64,000 nt of DNA from Leishmania mexicana MHOM/GT/2001/U1103 (GCF_000234665.1 NC_018320.1:1-64000); one strand, 5' to 3'. Shown: positions 17,926-29,084, counted from the stretch's first letter. A program made the numbers and translations. Notes: a model not told the origin generated them from the letters alone.

Positions 17926-20136
17926 TCAGCTATCCTCGTCATGAGAATTGTCTTCTTCGTCGTCGGAGTTTTCTTCTAGGCGCCGCTGGGCCTCTTCGTA
18001 CGCCTCCCACTCCTTCTCCTTCTGCAGCCGGCGCTCTCGAAAGAACTTCGCTTCCTCCCTTTCGCGATCCTCGACGAGCTGGAGCTGCGCCAACAGCTCC
18101 CGCGCCTCGTAGAAGCGCTGCTTTGCAAACTCCGTTGCTTCCTTCTTTAAGCGGCGGTCGGTGCATTTTCCCTCCACGGACTCGCGCGCCGTGTTCATCC
18201 AGAAGGAGGACGTCCTGGCGAAAAAGGCAGTGAACGTCTCCTCCCTCTCCGGCGTCGGCACCGCCGACGAGGCGCCAAGCTGCGCCAAGAGCTGCTCCTT
18301 GTGCACCTTGAGACCCTTTTTTCCCGTCCGCGTAATGCTAGCGATGGCGTCCGCCACTCCTTCGACACTCGGAGTCGCCTCCATCGCAAGCTCCGCGGGA
18401 ATCGCCTCCGGCGCCTCGTCGCCCTCGTCCTCAGGGTCGAGCACCGGCTCCCGCGGCATGTTACCAAAGTTCACGCCACAGTGCCTCACCCCGTCAGCGC
18501 CATCCTCCTCGTCGTCGCCGCCGTCGTCGTCCTCGTCGTAGTCGAGATCGTAGACGGCGCTGACAACCGTGCTACCGCTTTCCCATGAAGCGGCGTCGCT
18601 CTCGGACTCCTTGCCTAGCCACACTGCGGCGGACAAATCCTGCGACAGCAGCGGCTGATACGTGTCCAGCTTGTTCAGGTTCAGCGTGAAAAGGTCTGAC
18701 ATTGTGATTTCCTTCTTGCTGCTCTCAAACTGGCCTCCGTAGAGGTACAATGTGTTGCCCACCACCACCATGGCAGAGTCCATGCGCCGGTGCGGCAGAA
18801 TTTGCCCATGCCGGTTTGTTTCATAACTCTCCTTCATCTCCTGGCTCGCAGCCGCCGTCCCTGGCTGGCCGGTGCGGTCATCGTCGTCTTCGTCCGTGGT
18901 CGAGCTAGTCTCCTCCTCCCTGCTCGACTCGCCACGGCGGAGATCCAGGGCGCTGAGCTGAGCGGCTAGATCGTCCAGGTGGTCGCGCTTCCCAGCCGCC
19001 GCCGCGCGCTTCGCTACTCGCCGCAGCACGACAGGGTAGAAGCGCTTCGTGTCCATGTGAAACACATAGAGGTCGTTATAAAAGGTGGAGACCATCTTGC
19101 CCCCCGGTGACTCGATGTCGACCACGCCGCCAAACAGGTAGAGCCGCTTATCCTTGAAGGCGCAGGAGACGCCGCAGCGGATGGGCGGCGGAATACCACC
19201 AAGTTTAATCTTCGTCCACACTGGCAGCGGTCCCTCGCGGGAAGCGTGGTCCCTCTCCTGCCGCAGGGTTATCATCCACAGATCATGGTGCACCGTGGCC
19301 TCCGACTTCTTGAAGCGGTTAAACTTCTGCGTCGAGTAGCCGCCATAGACAAAGAGCTCGTCTTGGTAGACGCTCATGCTGTGCCCGCTGCGCGCGTGCG
19401 GCAGGTCCGTCATTGGAGCCGTTTTCACCTGGGACCAGTGCCCTGCCCCGTCAAGGTTCGACAGAATCCACAGATCGTCGAAGTAACGGCACTCCTGTGC
19501 ATTGTCGTAGAAACCGCCGAACATGACGGCGTTGCGCTTCCACAAGGCCATTCGATGGCCGCTGCGGGAGGAGGGGCCGCCCTTGAGATTCTTCAACTCC
19601 TCCCACTCACTGCTGCGGCAGTCGAAGCGCCACACATCCTTGAAGTGCAGGTACTGCGACTGTGACTGCGAGACGAACTCGCCACCGAACAGGATGAGAT
19701 ACTGCTTGTAGACTACGGCTTGGCTGCTGCTCCGTGGTGCCGGGTTCACGGCAGAAGAGAGGCGTGCCCAGGCGTTGCGCTTGGCATTGAAGAAGTACGT
19801 GTCGTTGTACGCCTCTGTTGTCTCGCCATTCCAGAATTCACCACCAAAGAGGATGAGCTCGCTGTCGCGTTCCGGGTGCGGCACCAAGACGACGTTGACG
19901 CGCGGCGTAGGTGGGGCCACGTTTTCGACCTCCTCCACGGTTTTCAGCTTTCCTTCCTGCTTCTGGATGCGCTTGAGCGTCACCTCGATGGCCTCTTCGT
20001 TGTTGAAGCCCTCCACCGCTTCCTCGCCAGTTTCCTTCTTCACGCTCTTCTGGAGCTTCAGCGCCTGCCGAGCGGCTCGCTTTGCGGCCTTAGCAGGGTC
20101 CTCATTCTTCTTGCGCTTGTCACGGCCCTTGCCCAT
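17926..20136 (-). CDS. Kelch-repeat protein, KLHDC4/Kel3-like
   Basis: This 736-residue protein matches the KLHDC4 family (Kel3 in yeast). The N-terminus is a Lys/Arg-rich helix (MGKGRDKRKKNEDPAKAAKR) followed by the family entry PRVNVVLVPHPERDSELILF. Kelch blades then run from about residue 90 to 350, with a last blade after an insert. The blades carry the hallmark LFGGEFWNGE, LFGGEFVS, SGHRMALWKR, MFGGFYDN, SGHSMSVYQDELFVYGGYS and YLFGGVV segments. The insert and the region near 540-600 are strongly acidic, and the C-terminal 100 residues form a charged coiled coil. Kelch propellers bind protein partners. The basic N-terminus and acidic stretches suggest a nucleolar or ribosome-biogenesis setting, but that is inference. 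The length exceeds human KLHDC4 because of the inserts and tail. Confidence 0.86.
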   Translation of the reverse strand: MGKGRDKRKKNEDPAKAAKRAARQALKLQKSVKKETGEEAVEGFNNEEAIEVTLKRIQKQEGKLKTVEEVENVAPPTPRVNVVLVPHPERDSELILFGGEFWNGETTEAYNDTYFFNAKRNAWARLSSAVNPAPRSSSQAVVYKQYLILFGGEFVSQSQSQYLHFKDVWRFDCRSSEWEELKNLKGGPSSRSGHRMALWKRNAVMFGGFYDNAQECRYFDDLWILSNLDGAGHWSQVKTAPMTDLPHARSGHSMSVYQDELFVYGGYSTQKFNRFKKSEATVHHDLWMITLRQERDHASREGPLPVWTKIKLGGIPPPIRCGVSCAFKDKRLYLFGGVVDIESPGGKMVSTFYNDLYVFHMDTKRFYPVVLRRVAKRAAAAGKRDHLDDLAAQLSALDLRRGESSREEETSSTTDEDDDDRTGQPGTAAASQEMKESYETNRHGQILPHRRMDSAMVVVGNTLYLYGGQFESSKKEITMSDLFTLNLNKLDTYQPLLSQDLSAAVWLGKESESDAASWESGSTVVSAVYDLDYDEDDDGGDDEEDGADGVRHCGVNFGNMPREPVLDPEDEGDEAPEAIPAELAMEATPSVEGVADAIASITRTGKKGLKVHKEQLLAQLGASSAVPTPEREETFTAFFARTSSFWMNTARESVEGKCTDRRLKKEATEFAKQRFYEARELLAQLQLVEDREREEAKFFRERRLQKEKEWEAYEEAQRRLEENSDDEEDNSHDEDS

Positions 20137-21855
20137 TCTCGCTTCCCCTCCTCAGGTGTTCGTGCGTGCGGCCGCCGGCAATGAACGCGAAGGTGTAAGA
20201 GGACCGGCGTGAAGATAAATGAAGCGACAGCGGTGCGGGGTGAGGGGGAGGGAGGACAGTGATCCCGGTAAAAAAGAGTGGGGAACGCGGCTAAATAAAA
20301 ATGTGCGGCAGGACGTCTGCCGTTGTCGATGAAGACAGGTGGTGTGTGGAGACGGGTTTCTGGACGTTGTTGAGTGTCGTCCACAGCGACACGAAAAAAA
20401 CAAAGGGACGGATGCGAGCGTCGTGCAGAGCGCAAACAGGATAAAACAGCGAGAAGCACCAGAACTCGATCAGACATGCATGGCGGAGTTGAGCACGAGT
20501 AGCAGGTCGGATGAATGTGCTGCATGCACGCCAACCGAATCCAGATAGCGAGAATGGCGAAGAGGCAGACCCACACACTGCCGTGTCATCATCTGCGAGT
20601 GTGCCCGCAGTGATGCAGCACCAAGACGCGGCACAGGAAGCTCTTGGATGCGTCCAGGTGCTGCACTGCCACAGCTTTGCATCTCAGCTCGTGACAACAG
20701 CTTGTCCTCGGCGCTCATATCACGTGTCATTGCTGCGCCGCAGAGTCACGCCGACGTAGAAAACCAAGGTGCTCGCTTCGGCACCGCCGTTACGTTGCTG
20801 CTCACTACTCTTTGCCGTGCCTTCTACTGGGCCTCTGAGAGTGAAGGATAGCCGCGGTGGTCCCGGTCTGTTGTCAGCAGGAAGGAAAACGTGAAGAGGA
20901 CGCAGATCCGTGGTGAGGTGGGGCCGAGGCACCTCGCGCCCCAGCCCCGTGCTCACAAGCGGAGTTGTGTGTGCAACTCGCTGGATGAGTCACAGGGCGG
21001 AGATAAAAACAAGAGACGATGGGCACCCAACGCACGCAAGAACTGAGGCACACCAAAAGCAGGCTCGGCAAGACACCGATCGCTCCCGCTGGCACTCCGG
21101 CACGCCCACAAAACGGCATGCAAACGGACGCGTTCAAAAACCCAAAAAGCACAACGAAGTACTCCTTGTGCTGCATCGCGTCCATTCAGCTGCCATGGCG
21201 GCACGGCGCCAGCGCCACTCGGCCCCACCCACACACACACACACACACACATACACACCAGCAGTAGGCAGTGTGAGCGCCGGGGGGATACGCTCGAGGC
21301 GCATGGGCATCTTGCACACCACATATCAATGGTACAAACGTGCTCACGCGGTCGCGGGTCGCCCCGACGCACAACGCCATCCAGGGCCTGACCGCGGACA
21401 GCAGCAGCGATACATCGCACTGACCTCCCCTCCCTCCCTCCCTACGCCGTCGACACTCCATCCTGCAACCAAGAGAAGTGGTTCGACACTGGCAGGGATA
21501 GGAGAGGAGGAGGGGCTCCTCAACTACTCCACACAGACAGAGAGAGTTTGGGGAGAGGGGGTTGCGCTGGACCATCCGATGCCACCCGTTGAGGGGCGTC
21601 ACCCAGCAGCAGGGGACGGCAAAGAGGAGCAATGCTAAAAGAGATGCAAAAGGAAGAGCAAGCAACACCAAAGCGGTGAGCGACAAGAAGTGGGGAGCAG
21701 ACGCGCAAAGGTGGAGGCAAGTAGGGAAAGAGGAGGCAAGACTGTCAATGCGAAGGTGGCATGTGAAACATGCACAGATGATTGTAACGCATGCAGGGCT
21801 GATCCCCCCACCACCGCCTCTCCCCCACCCAATGTGGCTCAGATAAAACCCCTTG
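20137..21855. other. Intergenic region between small gene and kelch gene
   Basis: It contains repeat copy B in its right half and a purine-rich printed-strand tract near 20240-20260, a likely splicing signal for the kelch gene. The remaining 1 kb shows no supportable gene. Confidence 0.5.
21167..21586 (-). mobile_element. Interspersed repeat copy B, SIDER-like
   Basis: This is the most complete copy in the window. It runs from the TGTGCTGCATCGCGTCCAT segment, through a CA microsatellite and the GCCGGGGGGATACGCTCGAG core, to TTGCGCTGGACCATC. It has no coding potential of its own. Its core is identical to the visible part of copy D and differs from copy A at about two bases. Confidence 0.62.
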
Positions 21856-22140
21856 TCAGTCGTTGTGAGCTGCTGCACCACTTGTGCTCAAACACATGTC
21901 GCTATCTTCGTGCATCAGGAGCTGAGCGTCCGTTTCGTAAGCGCGCTCAACCTCGTCATTGATCGCCTCGGCACGCTCCTCACATTTCAGCTTCTCAGCC
22001 GGTGAACACCTCTGGTACGACCGGGTTAGCGCAGATGCGTCGCTGTACTGCGTGTAGGAGGAGAAGCTGCTGCGCTGGCTGAGTGCATACAGGTCGCCAG
22101 GAGACATAACGGCAAGCCACCGCACGCTATGCCGGAACAT
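21856..22140 (-). CDS. Small protein, possibly mitochondrial with HMG-like helix
   Basis: This 94-residue frame starts MFRHSVRWLAVMS, a plausible amphipathic mitochondrial import signal. A helix follows, reading SYQRCSPAEKLKCEERAEAI, which resembles the last helix of HMG-box proteins. The acidic C-terminus lacks a motif. Small basic HMG-like proteins package kinetoplast DNA in trypanosomatids, but this protein is too short and not basic enough to assign to that group. It sits between two well-separated genes with a clear purine-rich printed-strand tract upstream at about 22180-22225. It may be a genuine short gene. A chance frame is the alternative. Confidence 0.5.
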   Translation of the reverse strand: MFRHSVRWLAVMSPGDLYALSQRSSFSSYTQYSDASALTRSYQRCSPAEKLKCEERAEAINDEVERAYETDAQLLMHEDSDMCLSTSGAAAHND

Positions 22141-22935
22141 CGGGGCTGACTACGGCAGGCAGGCAGAGAGATTCTATAGGAGGGGGAAAGTAGAGCCGAG
22201 AGAATCGAAGAGGTGAGGAGAGGCCCACGACCACAACACCCTTTGCTCGCTGAAACTCGTTGAAGCAAGAAAGGCACGCGTGCTGCTCACCTGCCAACGA
22301 CACAAGCGCCTACTCTTTACAGGTAAGGTGAATGAGGAATGTCAGTGCCTTCAAGAACGTGGGGGCAGACGGGAGAGCATCCGTGATCACCACGCGCGCC
22401 GTGCAGACAGCCGTATAGAGCCCCATCACTCCATGTAGAAGGTGCCGCAGAGGACCAAGATACGTTTATGGGGGAAAAGAAGAACAGAAGGGGATGTGCT
22501 GTGGAGGGAGGTGGCAGGAACACAACATGGAGAGGGAAGCGGAGGGGGGAGGTGAGGCGCTCGCGCACCGTTGCCGCGTGGGTGGAGCGGGGGGGGGGGG
22601 GTAGAACCGCTCCGAAGCTGCAGGTGGAAAGAGTGAGTGGGGTTCTCACGCTTTCGCCCCCTCCCCTCGTACGGATGCACGATCGTCCTCCGTGAAAGTA
22701 GGACAAGTCTGCGAGGAGGAGGAAACATGATGCGCTTGGCGGGGCAAGCGAAGAAAAAAAAGCATGAGGAAGCAGTCGTAACGAAGCAGAAAACAACAGG
22801 AGGAACGTATGGGCAGAGGTACCACACACACACACACGCCAAGTCGTGTGCAGTTGGTGGCGTGTTGCCCGGGCATCAGCAAAGCGTGGAGCACAGTGGA
22901 CTGAATCGGCGGCAAGGAGGGGGTGAGGGCTACCG
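22141..22935. other. Intergenic region between 325-residue gene and small gene
   Basis: It holds purine tracts at 22180-22225 and 22530-22560 and a run of about 14 G near 22590-22603 on the printed strand, all pyrimidine on the transcript strand. No gene is seen. Confidence 0.5.
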
Positions 22936-23913
22936 TCATGAAAGCGGCGGTAACAGCAGCCGTCTCTCGCACTGAGGCTCTGGGGCCTCGAGGACGTCTT
23001 CTGATGGGAAGACGCAGTCCGCGGCTATCGCGGGTGGAGTCATTAACCCCGGTGCACTCGTTCTGTACGTGGCGTCAATGTTGACGAGGGAGAGTGGAAT
23101 ATCAAAAGTAAGAAGTGGTACATGCGGCAGTCTGGAAAGTCCGAGGTGCCTTGCGCGGCGGTGTGTGATCCACTGCCGCTCGTGGAGACAGTTGTACCGA
23201 AGCGCAAACGCCTTCATGCGCACCGCCACCGCAGGTTTGTAGAAATGGCCGGTGTAATTCACCGGGTCGTAACGGCAGCACGTGAGCGAGTTGAAGCGGC
23301 TAGCGTCGACAGTGCCCTCCACGTTGTAGAGCGCCATGGGACGGTAAAGCTCGTTCGCGTAAGAGACGACACGGTTCCCTGGATTCGAGAGGAAGGCGTC
23401 TGTGAACGGTGCACAATACAGCCACTTCGCCTCAGCCTCCGTTGCCCAGTACCGACTCGCGTTTACGCGGCTGCCCATTATACGTAGCATGCACTCCTCC
23501 GTAGCACTGTCAAATCGTTCGCCATTGGTGCTCAGCGGAAGTGCCTCTGACGCCGCCCGCGATGCCAGTAGCGCCACGTTGCGGCCCTTCTCCGCATTTT
23601 CAAGGCAACGCACGTGGGCCTTCCACCGCTCTCGCAGGACGTCCAGCGGCTCCATAAACTGGGAGCTGTGGTACACACATACGCTCGTGTCGGAGCTCTC
23701 CAGTCGCACCGGTGCAAATGGGCTGTCCGCCAGTGGGAGAGAAAGGAGCACCACGACTGGGACGGGGACCCACACGCGGCCAGGCCAACCTCTCGTCTGA
23801 GCAATCGCGCACAGAAAATGATGATGCTCCGCGGAAAATGTGTGGCCGCACAACGTTTGTGACGCCTTCGCTGCCGCTGCGCGACCGCCTTGTTGTAGAC
23901 AAAGGTGCGCCAT
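22936..23913 (-). CDS. Hypothetical protein, 325 residues
   Basis: I do not recognise the family. The frame is open to 24030, giving 364 residues. I prefer the ATG at 23913 (MAHLCLQQGGRAAAAK) because the 39 codons before it have weak third-position GC and look like leader. The protein has a hydrophobic patch WVPVPVVVLLSLPLA around residue 50, a basic helix ERWKAHVRCLENAEKGRN, and a Tyr/Trp/Arg-rich middle (RYWATEAEAKWLYCAPFTDAF, RYDPVNYTGHFYKPAV). The hydrophobic patch is too short and Pro-rich to call a membrane span. The mix of Arg, Tyr and His and the lack of low complexity suggest a folded, lineage-specific protein. Confidence 0.65.
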   Translation of the reverse strand: MAHLCLQQGGRAAAAKASQTLCGHTFSAEHHHFLCAIAQTRGWPGRVWVPVPVVVLLSLPLADSPFAPVRLESSDTSVCVYHSSQFMEPLDVLRERWKAHVRCLENAEKGRNVALLASRAASEALPLSTNGERFDSATEECMLRIMGSRVNASRYWATEAEAKWLYCAPFTDAFLSNPGNRVVSYANELYRPMALYNVEGTVDASRFNSLTCCRYDPVNYTGHFYKPAVAVRMKAFALRYNCLHERQWITHRRARHLGLSRLPHVPLLTFDIPLSLVNIDATYRTSAPGLMTPPAIAADCVFPSEDVLEAPEPQCERRLLLPPLS

Positions 23914-24961
23914 AGAATCCGAGCCGCACCCTGATAAGAGCAGGGGAGGGACCGGCTGAGCCTCGTCACCCTCGGCTTCTACTCCTCGCCTTTCGTCCTT
24001 CGTCCTTTGTTTCCTTTGGTCACGAGACACCTAGTTTGACGGCGTGTAAAGAGCTCATGAGGCTGCGCCGGTGCAATGAATCTGGTCTGTATACGACAGG
24101 CGCTCCGAGTAGCCGCCACGTGGGGAAAGGAGAGAATACAAGGAGCTGGTCGTGAGTGGTCCTTCTCAATTAAACAGGTGCCCATGCGTTGTTGCCGGGG
24201 GGGAGAAGAACGGGTGCGTCGTGCCTGACGCATGCGCTGCGGTGCATACGACTCGCTGTAGCCTCCTCAAAGTTGTCAACAGAAAGAGAGAAGACAACGG
24301 AAGGCGGGTGGTGTCCGTGCGATGCGGGCATTGCAGTGCAGCTGAGAGCGAGTGGCCGCCTCTAAGGTCGTTCGCGGCTCTGTCCTTGTGCGTTCTCGTG
24401 TCATTAACGTTTTCATTCTGAGTGCATGTGTCGGGTTCATGTGCACAGTTGGCACTTCGCCTCTTCTCTTTTGGGACTCAGCCGCCTCTTGTGCTTCCCC
24501 CCTCACTACCCATCGGCAATGCCTGCGTTGCAGGAGGTTCAGCATCGTGAGGGACACTGGGCGGAGCCGCTAACAGGCACCCCACGGCTCTACGGTGCTT
24601 GGAATGGTAGTGTGCAAGCAACGAGAGAGAGAGGGAGGGGGGAGGCACAGAGCTAAAAGGACAGCAACGGCGAAAAGAGAAAATAACAAGAACGAGGGAG
24701 CAGGAATACGGTGTGCGGTGGCACGTCCGAGGGAGGCGAGGGGTGGGGAAGCCTGTCCGAGCAAGCAGGCAGTATCAGCCAAGATCTTCGGAAAGGCCCA
24801 AAACACATGTGCGCACAAGCGCGCGTGCCTTACCCGTCACCTACAAACTGATGCGTGTGTGCGACAACCACTACCACTGTTTCCTCATCCAAGCGACAGC
24901 ATTCTTCATGCGTTTTTTCCCCCGATTCCCTCCTACAACCCGCCCACGCACAGTCCAACGC
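23914..24961. other. Intergenic region between MORN gene and 325-residue gene
   Basis: Purine-rich printed-strand tracts occur at 24280-24304 and 24623-24652. The first is suitably placed as the splicing signal of the 325-residue gene. Nothing else is recognised. Confidence 0.5.
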
Positions 24962-27058
24962 TCAACGGTAGATGGCCCGACCGAGCTGGTAGCAGATGGC
25001 TGCCATGGCCGCCAAGTTCAGAATGACCGTCAAGAAGACAACAAAGCTGTAGATCATCACAGGGAATATCTCTGGCTCCGCGTCGTTGCTCTCGCAGATG
25101 CAGCGGCACTGCTGAATGATGTCACTCGCCTCCGAGTCACTCAGCTTCACACGGTGATACAGCCCAGCAACGTCCATGATGTACAGGTGGTGCTGCAGCT
25201 CGCGGCGGGTGGAAACGCACACGTAGAGGTACCGGAGCAGCAACGCGCCCCAGAAGAGAAAGGTAAAGAACGCGTAGGAGTGGGCGGTGGAGTAGTACCG
25301 ATCGCTGGGCCTGTTGCCGTGGATCGTCAGAAGTGCGTCGGCGATGCCCACAATAAAGGCGCACACGAGGGTGAACCAGAAAATGCGCATCGCGGTGGTG
25401 CGCGCGCGGTGATTGGCGCACGCAGAGGCGTAGAGGATTAGGGAGCGTAGACTGTACCAGCCTGGAAAGCCGCTGAACACGTTCTTGGCATTGAAGCACT
25501 CGTCCAGATCGAAGGCCATGTTTGCATGTTTGCTGGGGCTCATGAGGCATCGGCGCTCTAAGAAGGCGAGGTTCGTCAGCACGTGTAGCTTGGCCCGAAT
25601 TTCGCGCTGCATGTCCGTGATTTTGAGCACCAAAAACGTCAGTGTCGCCGCAAATAAAAACGTCGCGAAGAAGGTGAGAAGGGTGGCTGCTAGCTGGAAG
25701 CCGTTAGAGCCAAACATGTTGTGCCCATACCCGCCGCGCGTCGCCGGTGCAGAGAGGCTCATCATCAAGCCCAACACGACGCCGAAGAGCAGCCAGCGGT
25801 ATTTGTAGTGTCGGTTCATCACCTTGCCTTTGCCATCGTCGTCGTAGGTAAAGATGCAGACACTCGACTTTGCATCGACCAGGCTCGCCGCCAGGGCCGA
25901 CAGCTTCGGTGTAAACCGCCGGTCAACCCTCTCCAGCCCGTGTGGAAATCGGAAGAAGCTTCTGTAGGACGCCTTCACCAGCGCGACCACAAGCCACAGC
26001 ACACAGGGCACGACCATCTCCGGCAGTGTCAGCTTGCCATCTTGCACTTGCCCTAGCGGAACCCGGGAGGCCACAAGAATGATGGCAACGATCTGGCACA
26101 ATATTGCAACAGCAATGACGCACATAGAAAACGACGGTGCGTCGAAGTCACTGCGCAGCGCAGCCCCACTCACTACGAACTCTCTCTCCTCGTGCAGCGA
26201 GGTGATGCGTAGCGGCGCCACCGGCACCCACGGCAGTGACAAAAAAGGAAAGAGAAAGACGAAGCAGCGCAGCGTGAAGCGCCCGACGGAAAAAATCTCG
26301 TTTGGGGCCGGCGCCGCGCAGGCGAAAACTGTGGCAGGGGAGCCGTACTGCGTGACGATGCCATGCGCGCTGCTCTTCACGTCGCCGTCCGCGATGGACG
26401 CGTTAGGGCGGAATCGGATGTTCGTGAAACTCTGATTTCCTACATCGAAGGTAGGCGCCACAGTGAGGTGCTGTGGGGGCGCCGTGGGTGTGCCGTGCGC
26501 GTCGGTGCTAGAACTGAGGATGTCAAGAGGCGCCTGCTGTGCACCGCCCGAAGGCGCTGCAGAGAGCACCAGTTTCGTTGAATTGTTTGCGGCTCCCCAG
26601 AGGTACTCATTTACCTGCTCTACAATGGTTGCGAAGAGGGCTGCGCGGGCACGCTGGAGCACCTCGGGTGCTTTGGTGGGCATCTCACTCACCCGATTGC
26701 CGTCTTTCCAGATACCACAGATCTCGCGCCCTTGGCGGCTGTAGACCCCCTTGTAGATGGTCGAGTCCTTGAACTCTCCGCTGAAAAACTCGCCCGTCGC
26801 GAAGAACATGGTGCCCGGCCCCTCCATCAGCCCTGAGCGGAACTGGCCGACGAAGATGTTGCCAGAAGGGTAGTAGCACACCCCAAGGCCGTGCCGTTCG
26901 CCATTCAGCCATTCGCCTTCGTAGATAGCGCCATTGCTGTACTGCAAGTACCCTACCCCAGTACGCTGCGAGACGTCTGCCACCGCCACGAAGTCAGGCA
27001 GCAGGCTACAACCCCTGAAGTCTGTGTGAACTTCACTCATCGCCGACTCCATCGACAT
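24962..27058 (-). CDS. MORN-repeat multi-pass membrane protein
   Basis: This 698-residue protein combines N-terminal MORN repeats (about residues 33-125: GVGYLQYSNGAIYEGEWLNG, then three to four further GxFxxGxxxGxG units) with a large membrane domain. Hydrophobic segments lie at about 262-282, 310-331, 347-365, 420-437, 453-477, 556-579, 594-615 and 672-692, so eight spans are likely. The MORN end has no signal peptide and would face the cytosol, where such repeats bind acidic phospholipids or partner proteins. I do not recognise the membrane fold as a known transporter or receptor. MORN fused to a polytopic domain hints at a membrane contact-site or flagellar-pocket role, but this is inference. 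Three in-frame ATGs lie close together (27058, 27052, 27040). I chose the first after the leader. Confidence 0.78.
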   Translation of the reverse strand: MSMESAMSEVHTDFRGCSLLPDFVAVADVSQRTGVGYLQYSNGAIYEGEWLNGERHGLGVCYYPSGNIFVGQFRSGLMEGPGTMFFATGEFFSGEFKDSTIYKGVYSRQGREICGIWKDGNRVSEMPTKAPEVLQRARAALFATIVEQVNEYLWGAANNSTKLVLSAAPSGGAQQAPLDILSSSTDAHGTPTAPPQHLTVAPTFDVGNQSFTNIRFRPNASIADGDVKSSAHGIVTQYGSPATVFACAAPAPNEIFSVGRFTLRCFVFLFPFLSLPWVPVAPLRITSLHEEREFVVSGAALRSDFDAPSFSMCVIAVAILCQIVAIILVASRVPLGQVQDGKLTLPEMVVPCVLWLVVALVKASYRSFFRFPHGLERVDRRFTPKLSALAASLVDAKSSVCIFTYDDDGKGKVMNRHYKYRWLLFGVVLGLMMSLSAPATRGGYGHNMFGSNGFQLAATLLTFFATFLFAATLTFLVLKITDMQREIRAKLHVLTNLAFLERRCLMSPSKHANMAFDLDECFNAKNVFSGFPGWYSLRSLILYASACANHRARTTAMRIFWFTLVCAFIVGIADALLTIHGNRPSDRYYSTAHSYAFFTFLFWGALLLRYLYVCVSTRRELQHHLYIMDVAGLYHRVKLSDSEASDIIQQCRCICESNDAEPEIFPVMIYSFVVFLTVILNLAAMAAICYQLGRAIYR

Positions 27059-29084
27059 GGCGCCGTGGGCAGGTTCACCAGCAGCGCGACAAGCTCCCAA
27101 CGAGAACGCCAGGCAGAGATAAAGCGAGACGTGAAAATGGCAGCACAGCGTGCGCAACGAAGGATCTGAGCAACGCAGCAAAGGAACAACACGCAGAGCC
27201 AAAAGAATGAGCAAGCGAAGGAAAAGGAGCAGTCGTGGGAGCAGGGACGCGGTGGACAACTCGCTGGCACACAGGCCGAGACATCGAGAGGGGAGACAAA
27301 AAGCCGCCAATGGATAAGCAGCGGCAACCATATGGTTCAGCAGAGCACGTGATGGTGGGCTGCACCCGTGGCGCGCACTCCGGTGCAGGACTACGTCACG
27401 TATCCCTCCACCTCCCTCGTTTTGTTACTTTTCGATGTGTGCAGGGCACGAGGGCACAGACGTTCATGCGCGCGTTTTGTAAGCGCCAGCAAGTCACAGT
27501 CGCACATGACAGCGTGCGTCAGCCTCCTCACCTGCACAAGCGCAGGTGTGGGTGCGTCTGTGTCGTCAAACGACTCCACTCAGCGGAGAACGGCGGCTCT
27601 GAAAGCGCTCGAAGTTCTCCATCGGAGGCCACCGCGAGGCGACGGGCGAGTCAACGAGCAGTGAGATGGAGATAGAGAGACCGCCATCTCGATGGAGTGG
27701 AATGGCCGGCAGGTGAACACTGCAGGATAGCCGAGGCATTCCGTCTTCGGGGACTGTTGATGTGGCAACGAAACCTCGGAAAAATAGGCGTGCGCCCAGA
27801 ACCAGGCAGGCAGAGACATCCTGCAACTTCGGAAACTCCGACAAGGGGACAGAAACCACGTGTCGAACCGACTGCTGCATCGCTTCTCATGGAAGGCCAG
27901 TGCCGGAACTGCTGCGCTCGCCATTTCCAAAGACTCAGCCGCACTGATTCCGTTTTCCTTCCTGCCTTGTCCTCCAGTCACATTCAGGTATGCTCTGCGG
28001 ACGCACACGAACTCACACACGGGCCGAAAGCGCAACGGCACACAGAAGGCTCCCAGACACACACAGGAAACGCCCACCACAACAGAACCACACAGAGCGA
28101 CACACGCACAGCACGTGCGTACATGCAAGACGTAGCATGCAACATCCATGACGACGCGATAGGCCAGGCAAAGGCGAGTGCGGAAGAGTGAACCGACGAA
28201 AGAGGCGCCATGAAAGCCACGCACGCTGATCGGTTGCGCCGCCTCATCCCTTCCGCGACGCGACGCATGCACGTGGAGCACATTGTTAAGGAGAACAAAA
28301 AGGAAAAAAGAAGAATGCGTTTTTTGGGGCTCCTCCGTCTGCGCGCGTGTCCTTCGCGTGTGTGACGGAAACTTTCGATTTGGTGTGTGCTGTCAATGTT
28401 CGGCTGCGCTCGTATGCGCACATCGCCTTGGCGCTCTCCCCCGCCTAAACAGCCACATGCACAAAGACACCGGGACACAGACCTGCAGAAGTTGATCAGC
28501 AACAGGAGAGGCAGTGTGAGGGGTGGCGGAATTCAGCCACTTCCAGCTCACCTTTTGGTTGCCATTCCCTTAACATTCCCCACCCCACCCCACCCCCCAC
28601 GAGTTCATGCGGTATGAACGCTGCCCACAGGCGGCGGTTCGTTCGTTGATGAGTTTGTAGTTCAGGGAGAGCGTGCACAACTCGATAGCCTCCATTCGTC
28701 TTCGTTTTGTTGTGTGTGTGTGTGTGTTCGTCGGGAGGAGGAGGTGTGCCGTGAGGAGCGGCGTTCCTCGTTGATCGAGGGAGGGGGGGCTGTGTCGGTC
28801 TTTGAGTTCACCGCAGCTTTGTCATTACCGTCTCCTCCCCAGATATATATATAGAAGAGATGGTTTACACCGCTCTGTCCGCAATGCGCTTCGGCCAGGG
28901 GGGCCACCGCAAAGCTGGTGCAGGGCGTATTCATCAAGGAGGAAAGGACCGGTAGGGAGGGTGTAGCACGTGGCAGAGAGAGATACGGTGAAATTTCGTC
29001 CCCCTTAGCACTTGGCAGCGCTGGCTCCTTCCATCAGGCTCCTGCCAAAGAATCAACCATGCGGTGACTTCGCATAGAGCCTGT
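27059..29084. other. Two-kilobase intergenic region before the MORN gene
   Basis: It holds the trailer of the HAD-APH gene and the leader of the MORN gene. Features are a CACCC run near 28580-28600, a TG microsatellite near 28710-28728, an AT run near 28842-28852 and a purine-rich printed-strand tract near 27214-27230. Minus-strand frames of up to 233 codons are Cys/Val/Arg-rich and look spurious. Confidence 0.5.

Noticed and set aside
27580..28281. Minus-strand frame of 233 codons in the spacer before the MORN gene
   Set aside because: The composition (Cys, Val, Arg) fits translated spacer DNA, and no motif or presequence is recognised.
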